A stretch of DNA of 64,000 nt from Streptomyces umbrinus (GTDB taxonomy: Bacteria; Actinomycetota; Actinomycetes; Streptomycetales; Streptomycetaceae), in the NCBI RefSeq assembly GCF_030817415.1, contig NZ_JAUSZI010000002.1, positions 6,634,001 to 6,698,000 of the forward strand. The letters are read 5' to 3'. The position numbers and the translations under genes were made by a program. Position 1 is the stretch's first letter, and the number at the start of each line of letters is the position of its first letter. Shown piece by piece: positions 56,750-64,000 of this stretch. Under the pieces are notes generated by a model. It was given only the letters and a program-made list of their open reading frames with translations. It made no database searches and had not been told where the DNA came from.

Positions 56750-59700
56750 CTAGAGGACGGTGTGCGTCCTCGTCACCGTGTGCGTGCCAGGGAAGAGTTC
56801 CAGGACGTGTTCCGGTACTTCCGGCACCTCCGGAAGGAGGCGGAATGCGACGGACTCGAGACCAGGAAAGAGAACCGGCACCGCCGAGAGGTCTTCGTCT
56901 CCGGTGAAATTGTTCAGCCAAAGACGCCTGACGCCGGGCAGGACGGGCCCGTTGGTCCACGGGACCGCAGCCCAGCGGAGGCGCAATTCCTCCAGCTGGG
57001 GGAGGAGCGCGACCTCTTCGTAATCCTCCGGCGTGAGCGGTTCGTACAGGCTTGCCAGGCTCAGGCTCTTCACCGAGTGCATATGGCGCAAGCCGCGCAG
57101 CCCGGTCAGACGAAGGGCGTTCTTGGTGAACCGCAGATACGTCAGCGGCAACCCCTGAGGGAGTGCGGCATCAAGGGAATCGCCTATGAGCGGCACACCG
57201 GTGTCGAACTCGCGCAGGGTGGCCGACGCCGAAAGCGGAGCCAGCGCATCCGGCCTTTCCAGCCCCTCCATGAGATCCAACGACAGCCATTTCAAAGGGA
57301 GCCCGGCCAGGGATTCGAGGTTGTCGACGGATGGAATGCCGGAGATATCCAGGTGAGTGAGTTCGCGCAGCGGTGAAACGAAGTCCAGGTCACGCAGTGA
57401 GCGGTTGTCCTTCAGAACGAGCTTGCGGGTCGTGTCCGGCGCAAGGGCGATGCTCAGTTCCGAGGCCTCGATGTCCCCGACGACCTGGAGCCGGGGTCGG
57501 CCCCCGAGTTCTCGCAGGGCGCGCAGGTGCGCGGCGGAGTGCGCCGTGAAGTAGAGGTCGGCCGACGGCAGGTGGGCGATGACATCGGCCGCGTACCGCT
57601 CGGTGTCGAACCGGTGCCAGGTCCAGGTGAGCTGGCCCAGTACCGACACGGCCGGGTGGGCGCGGAAGCGGGCAAGGACCGGGATGGCCGCGTCGCCGCC
57701 GATGAGGGATGCGGTGACCACGACGGCCCTCGCCTCCGCGTCGGAGAGGTCCTCCGGCCCGGGCAGCAGCTCCAGGACCAGGGCGCCGGCCGAGGCCAGA
57801 TCCTTGGCCTCGTCCGGCGTACGCGGTGGGATGAGCGTGGCCGCCTGTTCCTCCACGTCGGCCCGGACCTGCGGGTCGAGTTCCGTGGCGTGTTCGAGGC
57901 CGGCCAGGGCGAGGAGGCGGACACGGGTGCCCGCGGTGCCCTCGGCGGAGTCGACCAGGTCGCGCAGGAGCTGGGCCCGTTCGCGCGGACGGGCGTGGGC
58001 GACGGCCATGCGGATCACGTCGGACCACTGGGAGTCGGCGGCGTTGCGGACGAGGAGCCCGAAGTCGCCGTCCTCCACCGCGGCCTTCGCGCCCAGGTAG
58101 TCCTGGAAGGTGCGGTGGACGAACTCGACGGTCCCCACCGCGGGTTCGCGGAGCAGGCCGCTGCGGATCAGCAGATAGCGGTAGATCGCGGACGCGTCGC
58201 CCTGGCTCGCCACCGCGGGCAGAGAGGGCAGCGCGTCGGCGATGATGCGCTCGGCCCGTTCGCGGTCCATCTCCGCCTGGTTGTTGCGGATCAGCCAGTA
58301 GGCCAGTCGCTGGAGCAACTGGATCTGCGGGAGTTCGCTGAGCTGGATGTGGTCGAGCTGCATCGACCGTTCCTGGTCGCGGCGCGAGAGGAGTGCGGAG
58401 AGGGCCGCGTCGTACAACTCCTGGCGCCCGTGCGGGAGATAGCCGCGGCGGTCGCGGTGCAGGGCGCAGATGAGGCCGCACATCAAGGGGTTGGTGGCGA
58501 GGCGGCCGAGATCCTGTTTGACGCCGACGGCCTCCAGGAGCGAGTGCTCGTACGAGGCGAGGAGTTCCGTGTCCTGGGCGTCGGCGGCGGCCGCCGTGTG
58601 CCAGCGCCGGATGAAGGCGGTGACATCGGCGCGGCTCATGGCGGTCAGGAGCAGTTCGGTGAAGCCGTCCGGGGTGAGCCAGTCCTCGCCCACGGCGGAG
58701 GGGCGGGAGGTGACCAGCCACTGGTTGCCGGGGTACGCGTCGAGGAGGTCCCGCAGCCAATGCCTCGTCCGCTCGCGGTCGCGCTCGGGGATCTCGTCGA
58801 TGCCGTCGACGAGGAGGAGCCCGCGGCCCGCGGCCAGGACCCGGTCCGCCCAGCCGTCCGGGGCCGTGCCGTGGAACGGGACGCGCACGGCCGCCAGGAA
58901 GTCGGCGGGCGCCGGCAGTCCGTCGGCGCGGCGGATGAGCGTACGCAGCGGAAGCACGAAGGGGATACGGTCACCGCGCTCGGCCCGCGCAGCCGTCACC
59001 GCGAGCCACTGGACGAGGGTCGTCTTGCCCGAGCCCGCCACTCCGCGCAGCAACACCAGGTCGTGGTCCGCGAGCGCCTCCTCGGCGGGCAGCGGCGCAC
59101 CCGGCGAGGCGAGGTACGCGTCTCCGGAGGCGGCCGACTCCCCGTCCGTGGAGCGGCGCATCGCCTGCAGGGTCATATAGGCGGCGTCGAGCTGCCAGCG
59201 GTTCGGGGTGTTGGCGAGGTCGATGCCGTAGATGGTCAGCTTGCTGTGCTTGGTGGCGACGTACGCGAGATACCGCCGCTCGAACGCCCCGTCCCCGTCG
59301 CCGGGGCGCGGCGTGCGGGCGATCAACTCGTCGATCTTGGCGATGAGTTCGGACTGGCGGCGGGTCTGCTCGACGAGGGTTCGGGCGACGAATGTCGAGC
59401 GCTGGGTGAAGAAGTGCAGGATGTGCAGACAGGCCGTGTCGAGGAGCCGCTCGTAGAAGAGGGTCGCGTCGAATTCGAGGTCCCGGTCGGGGCTCCCGGC
59501 CGCATGGCGGAGATGGAGCGCGAGGCCCGAGTGGCCGAGCGCCACCGCCTGGGCGTCGGTCATGGTGATGTCGCCGAGGGCGCGGAGGGTGTCGGCCAGG
59601 GCGTGGACGACGGGTTGGGCCTGGTCGGGGGCGATGGGGCGTTCATCGGCTTCCTTCAGGGCCCGCCTGACCAGCTCTGAGGCGAGCCGGGTGACGTCCT

Positions 59701-59863
59701 TCTCGCCGAGCGTGCGCTGCTCGCCCTTGAAGGAGACACGGGACGAGATGCGTACGGGCTTGTCGACCAGCCCTGCGCCCGGCCCCTCCGGCGTGAAGAG
59801 CTTCTTGATCAGCGGTGTGGCCACGGTGGATGCCAGTCGGACTCCGACGGTCGCTGGTTCCAT
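56750..59863 (-). CDS. NACHT-LRR (bacterial NLR-like, STAND NTPase) protein
   Basis: A 1037-residue protein. Residues 1-230 are an N-terminal helical domain (GVRLASTVATPLIKKLF; RLASELVRRALKEADERP) of the type found before bacterial NACHT modules. The NACHT NTPase has Walker A GVAGSGKTT (274-282), Walker B LLLVDGIDEIPE (D353, D356, E357), and WLVTSRPSAV as sensor 1. Helical repeats follow, and the last ~200 residues form leucine-rich repeats (LTHLDISGIPSVDNLESLAG; LKWLSLDLM; LPLTYLRFTKNALRLTGL). Bacterial NACHT proteins defend against phage by sensing an invader and triggering an effector; no effector domain is obvious here. Monocistronic. Confidence 0.88.
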   Translation of the reverse strand: MEPATVGVRLASTVATPLIKKLFTPEGPGAGLVDKPVRISSRVSFKGEQRTLGEKDVTRLASELVRRALKEADERPIAPDQAQPVVHALADTLRALGDITMTDAQAVALGHSGLALHLRHAAGSPDRDLEFDATLFYERLLDTACLHILHFFTQRSTFVARTLVEQTRRQSELIAKIDELIARTPRPGDGDGAFERRYLAYVATKHSKLTIYGIDLANTPNRWQLDAAYMTLQAMRRSTDGESAASGDAYLASPGAPLPAEEALADHDLVLLRGVAGSGKTTLVQWLAVTAARAERGDRIPFVLPLRTLIRRADGLPAPADFLAAVRVPFHGTAPDGWADRVLAAGRGLLLVDGIDEIPERDRERTRHWLRDLLDAYPGNQWLVTSRPSAVGEDWLTPDGFTELLLTAMSRADVTAFIRRWHTAAAADAQDTELLASYEHSLLEAVGVKQDLGRLATNPLMCGLICALHRDRRGYLPHGRQELYDAALSALLSRRDQERSMQLDHIQLSELPQIQLLQRLAYWLIRNNQAEMDRERAERIIADALPSLPAVASQGDASAIYRYLLIRSGLLREPAVGTVEFVHRTFQDYLGAKAAVEDGDFGLLVRNAADSQWSDVIRMAVAHARPRERAQLLRDLVDSAEGTAGTRVRLLALAGLEHATELDPQVRADVEEQAATLIPPRTPDEAKDLASAGALVLELLPGPEDLSDAEARAVVVTASLIGGDAAIPVLARFRAHPAVSVLGQLTWTWHRFDTERYAADVIAHLPSADLYFTAHSAAHLRALRELGGRPRLQVVGDIEASELSIALAPDTTRKLVLKDNRSLRDLDFVSPLRELTHLDISGIPSVDNLESLAGLPLKWLSLDLMEGLERPDALAPLSASATLREFDTGVPLIGDSLDAALPQGLPLTYLRFTKNALRLTGLRGLRHMHSVKSLSLASLYEPLTPEDYEEVALLPQLEELRLRWAAVPWTNGPVLPGVRRLWLNNFTGDEDLSAVPVLFPGLESVAFRLLPEVPEVPEHVLELFPGTHTVTRTHTVL

Positions 59864-59902
59864 GGGGCTCCCCCGAGGGCATGGTTTGTCGTCTGCGGGC
59901 CT

Positions 59903-59946
59903 GTCGTGGCTGGTCGCGCAGTTCCCCGCGCCCCTTTGGGGCGCCG
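59903..59946 (-). repeat. Dispersed intergenic repeat copy E
   Basis: On the minus strand: GGCGCCCCAAAGGGGCG hairpin followed by the core GGGGCGCGGGGAACTGCGCG, nearly identical to copy D1. It lies between the divergent NACHT and esterase genes. Confidence 0.75.
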
Positions 59947-60072
59947 CTGGAGCAGCCTAGTCGCCGGGGCGGGCCCCTGTCTGTGGATCTTGGGGCGGGA
60001 AAACCGGTGGCCGTGGCGTCCGGTTCGACGGGATGATCCGCGATGACCGAACTGTCTGCAGAGGGAGCCGTG

Positions 60073-61614
60073 ATGGGGGCCGACGAACCCGAGGTCCGTA
60101 CGACAGCAGGTGTGGTGCGGGGAGCCGGAGAGGCGTCGGGATCGGCGGTGTTCAAGGGCATCCCGTTCGCCGAACCGCCCGTCGGAGCACTGCGGTTCGG
60201 GGCGCCGAAGCCCGTGCGGAGCTGGGACGGCGTACGGAAGACGGTCGCGTACGGGACGCCGCCTCCGCAGTCCGCCGCGTTCGGCATGGACGCGCTGGTG
60301 TCCGGCGACGCGGTGGACGAGGGGGACTGGCTGACCCTCAACGTCTGGACGCCCGACCCGGACCCCGGCGCGGGGCTGCCGGTGATCGTGTGGATGCACG
60401 GCGGCGCCTACGTCATCGGGATGTCGGGCCTGCCCGAGTACGACGGCGGACGGCTGGCGCGGGAGGGCGCCGTCGTCGTGGTGACGCTCAACTACCGGGT
60501 CGGCATCGAGGGGTTCGCGCACATCGAGGGGGCGCCGGCCAACCGGGGTCTGCTCGACCAGGTCGCCGCGCTGGAGTGGGTGCGGGACAACATCCGCGCC
60601 TTCGGCGGCGATCCGGGCCGCGCCACGGTCGTCGGCCAGTCGGCGGGCGCGGGTTCGGTGGCCGCGCTGCTCACGATGGAGCGCGCGGCAGGGCTCTTCG
60701 GCCGGGCGGTCGCACAGAGCGTGCCCGGCACGTTCTTCTCCCCCGAGCTCGCCGCCGACATCGCCCGGGAGTTCGCCGCGGAGCTGGGCGTGCGCCCGAC
60801 GGTGGAGGAGATGGGGGCGGTGGCGCCGCGACGGCTGCCCGCGGTGGCGGACGCGGTCGGCGCGAAGGGCGGGGCGTTCGCGGATCGGTGGGGACCGACG
60901 GCCCACGCGCTGATCCCGGTCGCGCCCGTCGTCGACGGCGAGGTGCTGCCGCTCGCTCCGTGGGAGGCGCTGGCCTCCGGCGCGGGACGCGACGTCGAAC
61001 TCGTGGTCGGCCACACCCGTGACGAGTTCCGGCTGATGATGCTGCTCCGCGGACTGACGGGTGAGGTGACGGAGGATCAGGCCGCCGTCGCACTCCGGAC
61101 GTTCGGGCCGGGCGGTGCCGCCGGCGGGGCGGCGGGCGGTGACGCCTACCGTGCCGCGTTCCCGGACGCGAGCGCCGAGGAGCTCTACGAACTCGTCCAG
61201 TCCGACTGGCTGTTCCGTATGCCCTCACTCCGACTGGCCGAGGCGCAGATCGCGGGCGGCGGTCGCGCGCACGTCTACGAGCTGGTCTGGGAGGCGCCGG
61301 GCATGGGCGGCATGCTGGGCGCTTGCCACGGGCTCGACGTACCGCTGGTGTTCGGCAACCTCGGCGAGGGTCTGCCGGCGCTGCTCCTCGGGGAGGAACC
61401 GCCCGCCGAGGCCGAGGAGTTGTCGCGGCTGGTCCGCGCCTCCTGGACGGGGTTCGCGGCGGGGGAGGACCCGGGGTGGCCCGCGTACGACGTCGAGCGG
61501 CGGTCGGTGCGGCTCTTCGACGCGAAGCCCGCGGTGGCCCCGTACCCGGAGGAGGTGTCGCGGGGGCTCTGGCGCGAGCACGTGTTCGGGGCGCTGCCGC
61601 TGCTGGGGGGATAG
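60073..61614 (+). CDS. Type-B carboxylesterase/lipase family hydrolase
   Basis: A 513-residue alpha/beta-hydrolase. Early motif FKGIPFAEPPVGALRF, oxyanion-hole IVWMHGGAYVIGM, nucleophile VVGQSAGAGSVAALL (S190), acidic residue near GHTRDEFRLM, and histidine in GACHGLDVPLVFGN complete the expected triad. It should hydrolyse carboxylic esters or carbamates. No signal peptide, so it is cytosolic. ATG 60073 has GAGGGAG 5 bases upstream; an in-frame ATG at 60043 is the alternative. Confidence 0.9.
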   Translation: MGADEPEVRTTAGVVRGAGEASGSAVFKGIPFAEPPVGALRFGAPKPVRSWDGVRKTVAYGTPPPQSAAFGMDALVSGDAVDEGDWLTLNVWTPDPDPGAGLPVIVWMHGGAYVIGMSGLPEYDGGRLAREGAVVVVTLNYRVGIEGFAHIEGAPANRGLLDQVAALEWVRDNIRAFGGDPGRATVVGQSAGAGSVAALLTMERAAGLFGRAVAQSVPGTFFSPELAADIAREFAAELGVRPTVEEMGAVAPRRLPAVADAVGAKGGAFADRWGPTAHALIPVAPVVDGEVLPLAPWEALASGAGRDVELVVGHTRDEFRLMMLLRGLTGEVTEDQAAVALRTFGPGGAAGGAAGGDAYRAAFPDASAEELYELVQSDWLFRMPSLRLAEAQIAGGGRAHVYELVWEAPGMGGMLGACHGLDVPLVFGNLGEGLPALLLGEEPPAEAEELSRLVRASWTGFAAGEDPGWPAYDVERRSVRLFDAKPAVAPYPEEVSRGLWREHVFGALPLLGG

Positions 61615-61663
61615 GGAGCGCTGTGCTGCTCGCACGGACACGCGCGCTCACACGCGTTCACGC

Positions 61664-62725
61664 TCAGGGCTGTACGGCGTCGATGGCGTCCTGGACCACT
61701 CGGCTCAAGTCCTCTTCCGTGGGGACGAGTTCGCGGTCGGCGGCGGACAGCGTCGAGTAGTTCGTCACGGCGAGCGGGTTGTTGCTGGCGTCGAGGGCGA
61801 GCTGAACGGCCGCCTTGTTGTGCCGTGTCCCGATGAGGAACCCGATGGTCGCGTCGTCGCGCTGCTCGTCACGGACCATCTTGTCGACCACGCTCACATA
61901 GAAGGTGAGCTTGCCGACGTGCTCGGGGCGTACGTCCTTCGTCTTGAGCTCGAAGACGAAGTAGCGGTGCAGCTTGAGGTGGTAGAAGAGCAGGTCGATG
62001 CGGTACTCCTCGCCGCCGATGAGCACGGGGTACTGGCGGCCCACGAAGGCGAAGCCGACGCCGAGTTCGGTGAGGAAGCGGACCATGTTGGCGACGATCG
62101 CCTCTTCGAGCTCGTGCTCGGCGTGGTGTTTGTCGAGGCCCAGGAAGTCGAGACGGTACGGGTCTCGGGCCAGGTCCTTGAGCGTCGCCGATCCCTCGGG
62201 AACGGTCACCTCGAAATTCGTGGCGGCCGAGCCCTGGGAGAGATGCAGGTCCTGGTGGATGAAGCGGCTGAGGAGGTCCCGGGACCAGCCGTTGCGGACG
62301 GCCTCTGTGACGTAGAAGTCCAGGTCGGGACGGGTGTCGAGCTTGTCCAGCAGGAGCATGACGTGACCCCACGGCAATTGTGCAGCAGGCTGCTGCACAA
62401 TTGGCTCAGGCCAGGTGCGGGCCATCTTGTGCATGTACATCAGGTTGCGGCGGGAGAAGCCGCGCTGGTTCGGGAACGTGGCCTTCAGATCTGCGGCGAG
62501 TCGCCCCACGACCTTGGTGCCCCAGCCCTCTTGTTCCTGGCGGGCCAGGATGAGTTTGCCGATCTGCCAGTACATCTGGACGAGCTCGGTGTTGACGGCT
62601 CGCTGCGCGCGGAGGCGGGCGCCCGTGACGGTTTCTTTGACCTCGCCGAGGAGGTCCCCGTACCAGGAGGGCAGGGTGCCCAACTGGGCGGGGATGGTGG
62701 CTTCGGCCTCGGTGTTCTTGTGCAT
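61664..62725 (-). CDS. DUF1016/YhcG-family PD-(D/E)XK nuclease domain protein
   Basis: A 353-residue protein. An N-terminal DUF1016_N helical domain (WYGDLLGEVKETVTGARLRA, YWQIGKLILARQEQEGWG, FPNQRGFSRRNLMYMHKMA, LPWGHVMLLLDKL) is followed by a PD-(D/E)XK nuclease fold with D244 in YRIDLLFYH and E259-x-K261 in FVFELKTKD, then KLTFYVSVVD. Catalytic residues are intact. YhcG proteins are linked to restriction-like defence and DNA repair. It lies 46 bases after DUF397 on the same strand. No ribosome-binding site is clear; GTG 62743 is an alternative start. Confidence 0.88.
   Translation of the reverse strand: MHKNTEAEATIPAQLGTLPSWYGDLLGEVKETVTGARLRAQRAVNTELVQMYWQIGKLILARQEQEGWGTKVVGRLAADLKATFPNQRGFSRRNLMYMHKMARTWPEPIVQQPAAQLPWGHVMLLLDKLDTRPDLDFYVTEAVRNGWSRDLLSRFIHQDLHLSQGSAATNFEVTVPEGSATLKDLARDPYRLDFLGLDKHHAEHELEEAIVANMVRFLTELGVGFAFVGRQYPVLIGGEEYRIDLLFYHLKLHRYFVFELKTKDVRPEHVGKLTFYVSVVDKMVRDEQRDDATIGFLIGTRHNKAAVQLALDASNNPLAVTNYSTLSAADRELVPTEEDLSRVVQDAIDAVQP
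62375..62403. repeat. Perfect 29-bp palindrome inside the nuclease gene
   Basis: CAATTGTGCAGCAG and CTGCTGCACAATTG are perfect 14-base inverted arms around one base. It encodes part of PIVQQPAAQLPW in the nuclease gene. Confidence 0.85.
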
Positions 62726-62771
62726 GGGGTGAGGCTTGCGCACGGTGATCTTTGTGCAGGGGTGAATGGGA

Positions 62772-62969
62772 TCAGGTCACCCGAACGTGTGGGTTTGCGG
62801 TGAGTGTTCGTATGAGGGCCGCGAGTGTGGTGGGCGTTGTGGCGAGGGTGATGGTGGGGGTGTCGCTTTCGCGGAGGTGGATGGTGCCGGTGGAGGCGGC
62901 GGCGACGTAGAGGCAGTTGTCGCCGGCGGCTTCGCTGAAGGACGACTTCTGCCAGTTGAGTTCAGTCAC
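62772..62969 (-). CDS. DUF397 domain protein
   Basis: A 65-residue member of the DUF397 family, small Streptomyces proteins usually encoded next to XRE/DUF5753 regulators and reported to act with them in toxin-antitoxin-like or developmental control. Family pattern: LNWQKSSFSEAAGDNCLYVA and IHLRESDTP. GTG start lies 4 bases after the XRE stop with AGGAA between, so it is translated from the same mRNA. Confidence 0.9.
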   Translation of the reverse strand: MTELNWQKSSFSEAAGDNCLYVAAASTGTIHLRESDTPTITLATTPTTLAALIRTLTANPHVRVT

Positions 62970-62973
62970 GGTG

Positions 62974-63867
62974 TCATTCCTGGTGTGTGTAGAGCAGGTG
63001 CTGCATCAGACCCCAGGAGTCACGGTGTTCGTGCACTGCTGGGAACTCGCTGGGCACGATGGGTGGGAGGGCGCTGTGGCGGAGCTCTTCGAAGGTAGCC
63101 CGGTACTGGTTCAGGGACGCTTCGTCGTCGAGGACGAGTCGGGCCGCCGGATGCTCCAGGATGACCGACCCCAAACTGGCGACGTCAGGCGCGAGTTGGA
63201 GAAACGGCGCGCTGCGCCAGGAACCGGGCCCCGCATCGAATGGCAGAACCTGAATGGTCACGTTGGGCCGTGTGGCGATGCGTACGAGGTGGCTCAGTTG
63301 CTCCCGCATCACGCGCGAGTCTCCGACGACCACGTGCAGGGCGGCCTCGTGGAGGACGGCGTGGAAACTGGTGATGTGCGGTTCGTCGAGGACGGTCTGG
63401 CGTGCCAGGCGGTATCGCACGGCGGTCTCCCGCTCGTCGCGTGAGGCTTCGGGCAGGCCTGTGCTGAAGAGAGCGCGCATGTACGACTCGGTTTGGAGGA
63501 GCCCTGGGACGAGCAGGGTTTCGTGGCTCCGGATGGATGTTGCCGCTGCTTCGAGCTCGGCGAGATCGAGAGAGCTCTGCGGCCGGATCTTACGGTACTC
63601 GGACCACCAGCCCTTGCCTTTGCTCTCCGCCATGCGGACGAGTTCGTTGATGTAGGGCTCATCATTGCAGTCGTATGCCTGCGCCAGTTCGCGGAGGCGC
63701 GGCGCTGGGATGGCGGTGCGCCCTGCCTCGATGTGGCTTAGGTGGGGTGCGCCCATGTCGATCAGCTGCCCCCCTTCGGCAACCGACAGGCCCGCCTGCA
63801 TGCGCAATTTCCGCAGTTCAGCCCCAAGCCGACGCTGTCGTTCGGTGATCAGCGTTCTCAGTGCCAC
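62974..63867 (-). CDS. XRE-family helix-turn-helix regulator with DUF5753 domain
   Basis: A 297-residue regulator, first gene of the XRE-DUF397-nuclease operon. The helix-turn-helix is at residues about 14-70 (LGAELRKLRMQAGLSVAEGG, APHLSHIEAGR), and DUF5753 follows (LLVPGLLQTESYMRALFSTG, ATRPNVTIQVLPFDAGPG). GGGGAGGA precedes GTG 63867 by 6 bases. Close relative in design of the regulator at 387-1247, but the two are clearly different in sequence. It probably controls its own operon. Confidence 0.92.
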   Translation of the reverse strand: MALRTLITERQRRLGAELRKLRMQAGLSVAEGGQLIDMGAPHLSHIEAGRTAIPAPRLRELAQAYDCNDEPYINELVRMAESKGKGWWSEYRKIRPQSSLDLAELEAAATSIRSHETLLVPGLLQTESYMRALFSTGLPEASRDERETAVRYRLARQTVLDEPHITSFHAVLHEAALHVVVGDSRVMREQLSHLVRIATRPNVTIQVLPFDAGPGSWRSAPFLQLAPDVASLGSVILEHPAARLVLDDEASLNQYRATFEELRHSALPPIVPSEFPAVHEHRDSWGLMQHLLYTHQE

Positions 63868-64000
63868 GCGCCGTCCTCCCCGGAGTTTGGATCAAAGTGT
63901 GCCCCCGTGGGGGTGGTTGGTCCACTTGTCGAGCCGATCAGGTTGCATGCGTGCTGAGATCGAAGCTACCTTGAGTGAGGCGACGCTCACGCAGTGATGC
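63868..64000 (-). promoter_or_regulatory. Upstream region of the right-edge XRE operon
   Basis: Contains a weak -35/-10 pattern for the minus-strand operon and a 17-codon plus-strand frame (63949-64000) of doubtful meaning. A divergent ATP-binding gene, usual for such loci, could start beyond the window. Confidence 0.35.

Overview
The window is very GC-rich DNA with dense, short-spaced genes, GTG/TTG starts, GTGA/ATGA overlaps, GC-ending codons and no tRNA or rRNA. Products such as TipA, Lsr2, DUF397 proteins and a BlaI-like regulator, together with the block tilS-hpt-ftsH-folE-folP-folB-folK and the block panC-nadB-nadC-coaX-(BlaI)-lsr2-clpC, point firmly to the chromosome of a Streptomyces. 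Most of it looks like conserved core chromosome; from memory the gene order resembles the S. coelicolor SCO33xx-SCO34xx region read backwards. The two ends are more accessory in character.

Left part (1-17 kb): an ATP-binding/XRE regulator pair at the edge, an aldehyde dehydrogenase, and a FAD monooxygenase divergent from an unusual fusion protein that joins a squalene/phytoene-synthase-like domain to a cis-prenyltransferase (UppS). Then come a DinB-like protein, a PadR-regulated DrrAB-type ABC exporter whose permease is frameshifted, a BNR-repeat lipoprotein, glutamate decarboxylase, a TipA-type MerR regulator, a UPF0145 protein, a DedA membrane protein with a Gln/Tyr/Pro-rich tail, a ThrE-type exporter and pyrophosphatase.

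Middle (17-45 kb): a PBP4-type peptidase, a DUF2342 metalloprotease, tilS, hpt, ftsH and folE. The folate operon follows on the minus strand (folP, an NTF2-like gene, folB, folK, DUF3180). After it come an MprF-like DUF2156 membrane protein divergent from an esterase, a large low-complexity membrane protein, a PH-domain pair, an orphan nuoD convergent with a MidA/NDUFAF7-type methyltransferase, a NarL-type two-component system, a DUF5937/ArsR regulator with a clear operator and a small divergent gene, and a threonine aldolase.

Right part (44-64 kb): the cofactor operon DUF2520-panC-nadB-nadC-coaX links pantothenate/CoA and NAD synthesis through overlapping genes. It is followed by small conserved Streptomyces genes, lsr2 and clpC (with a ClgR-like box), and a secreted HAD phosphatase. 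The last 7 kb carry a 1037-residue NACHT-LRR (bacterial NLR-like) protein, a type-B carboxylesterase, and a tight operon XRE regulator-DUF397-DUF1016/YhcG PD-(D/E)XK nuclease. This end looks like a defence or conflict cluster.

Best candidates for something new are the terpene-synthase/cis-prenyltransferase fusion with its divergent oxygenase, the orphan NuoD next to an NDUFAF7-like methyltransferase, the NACHT-LRR protein, and the XRE-DUF397-nuclease operon. Families were recognised by eye from translated sequence; no database search was run.
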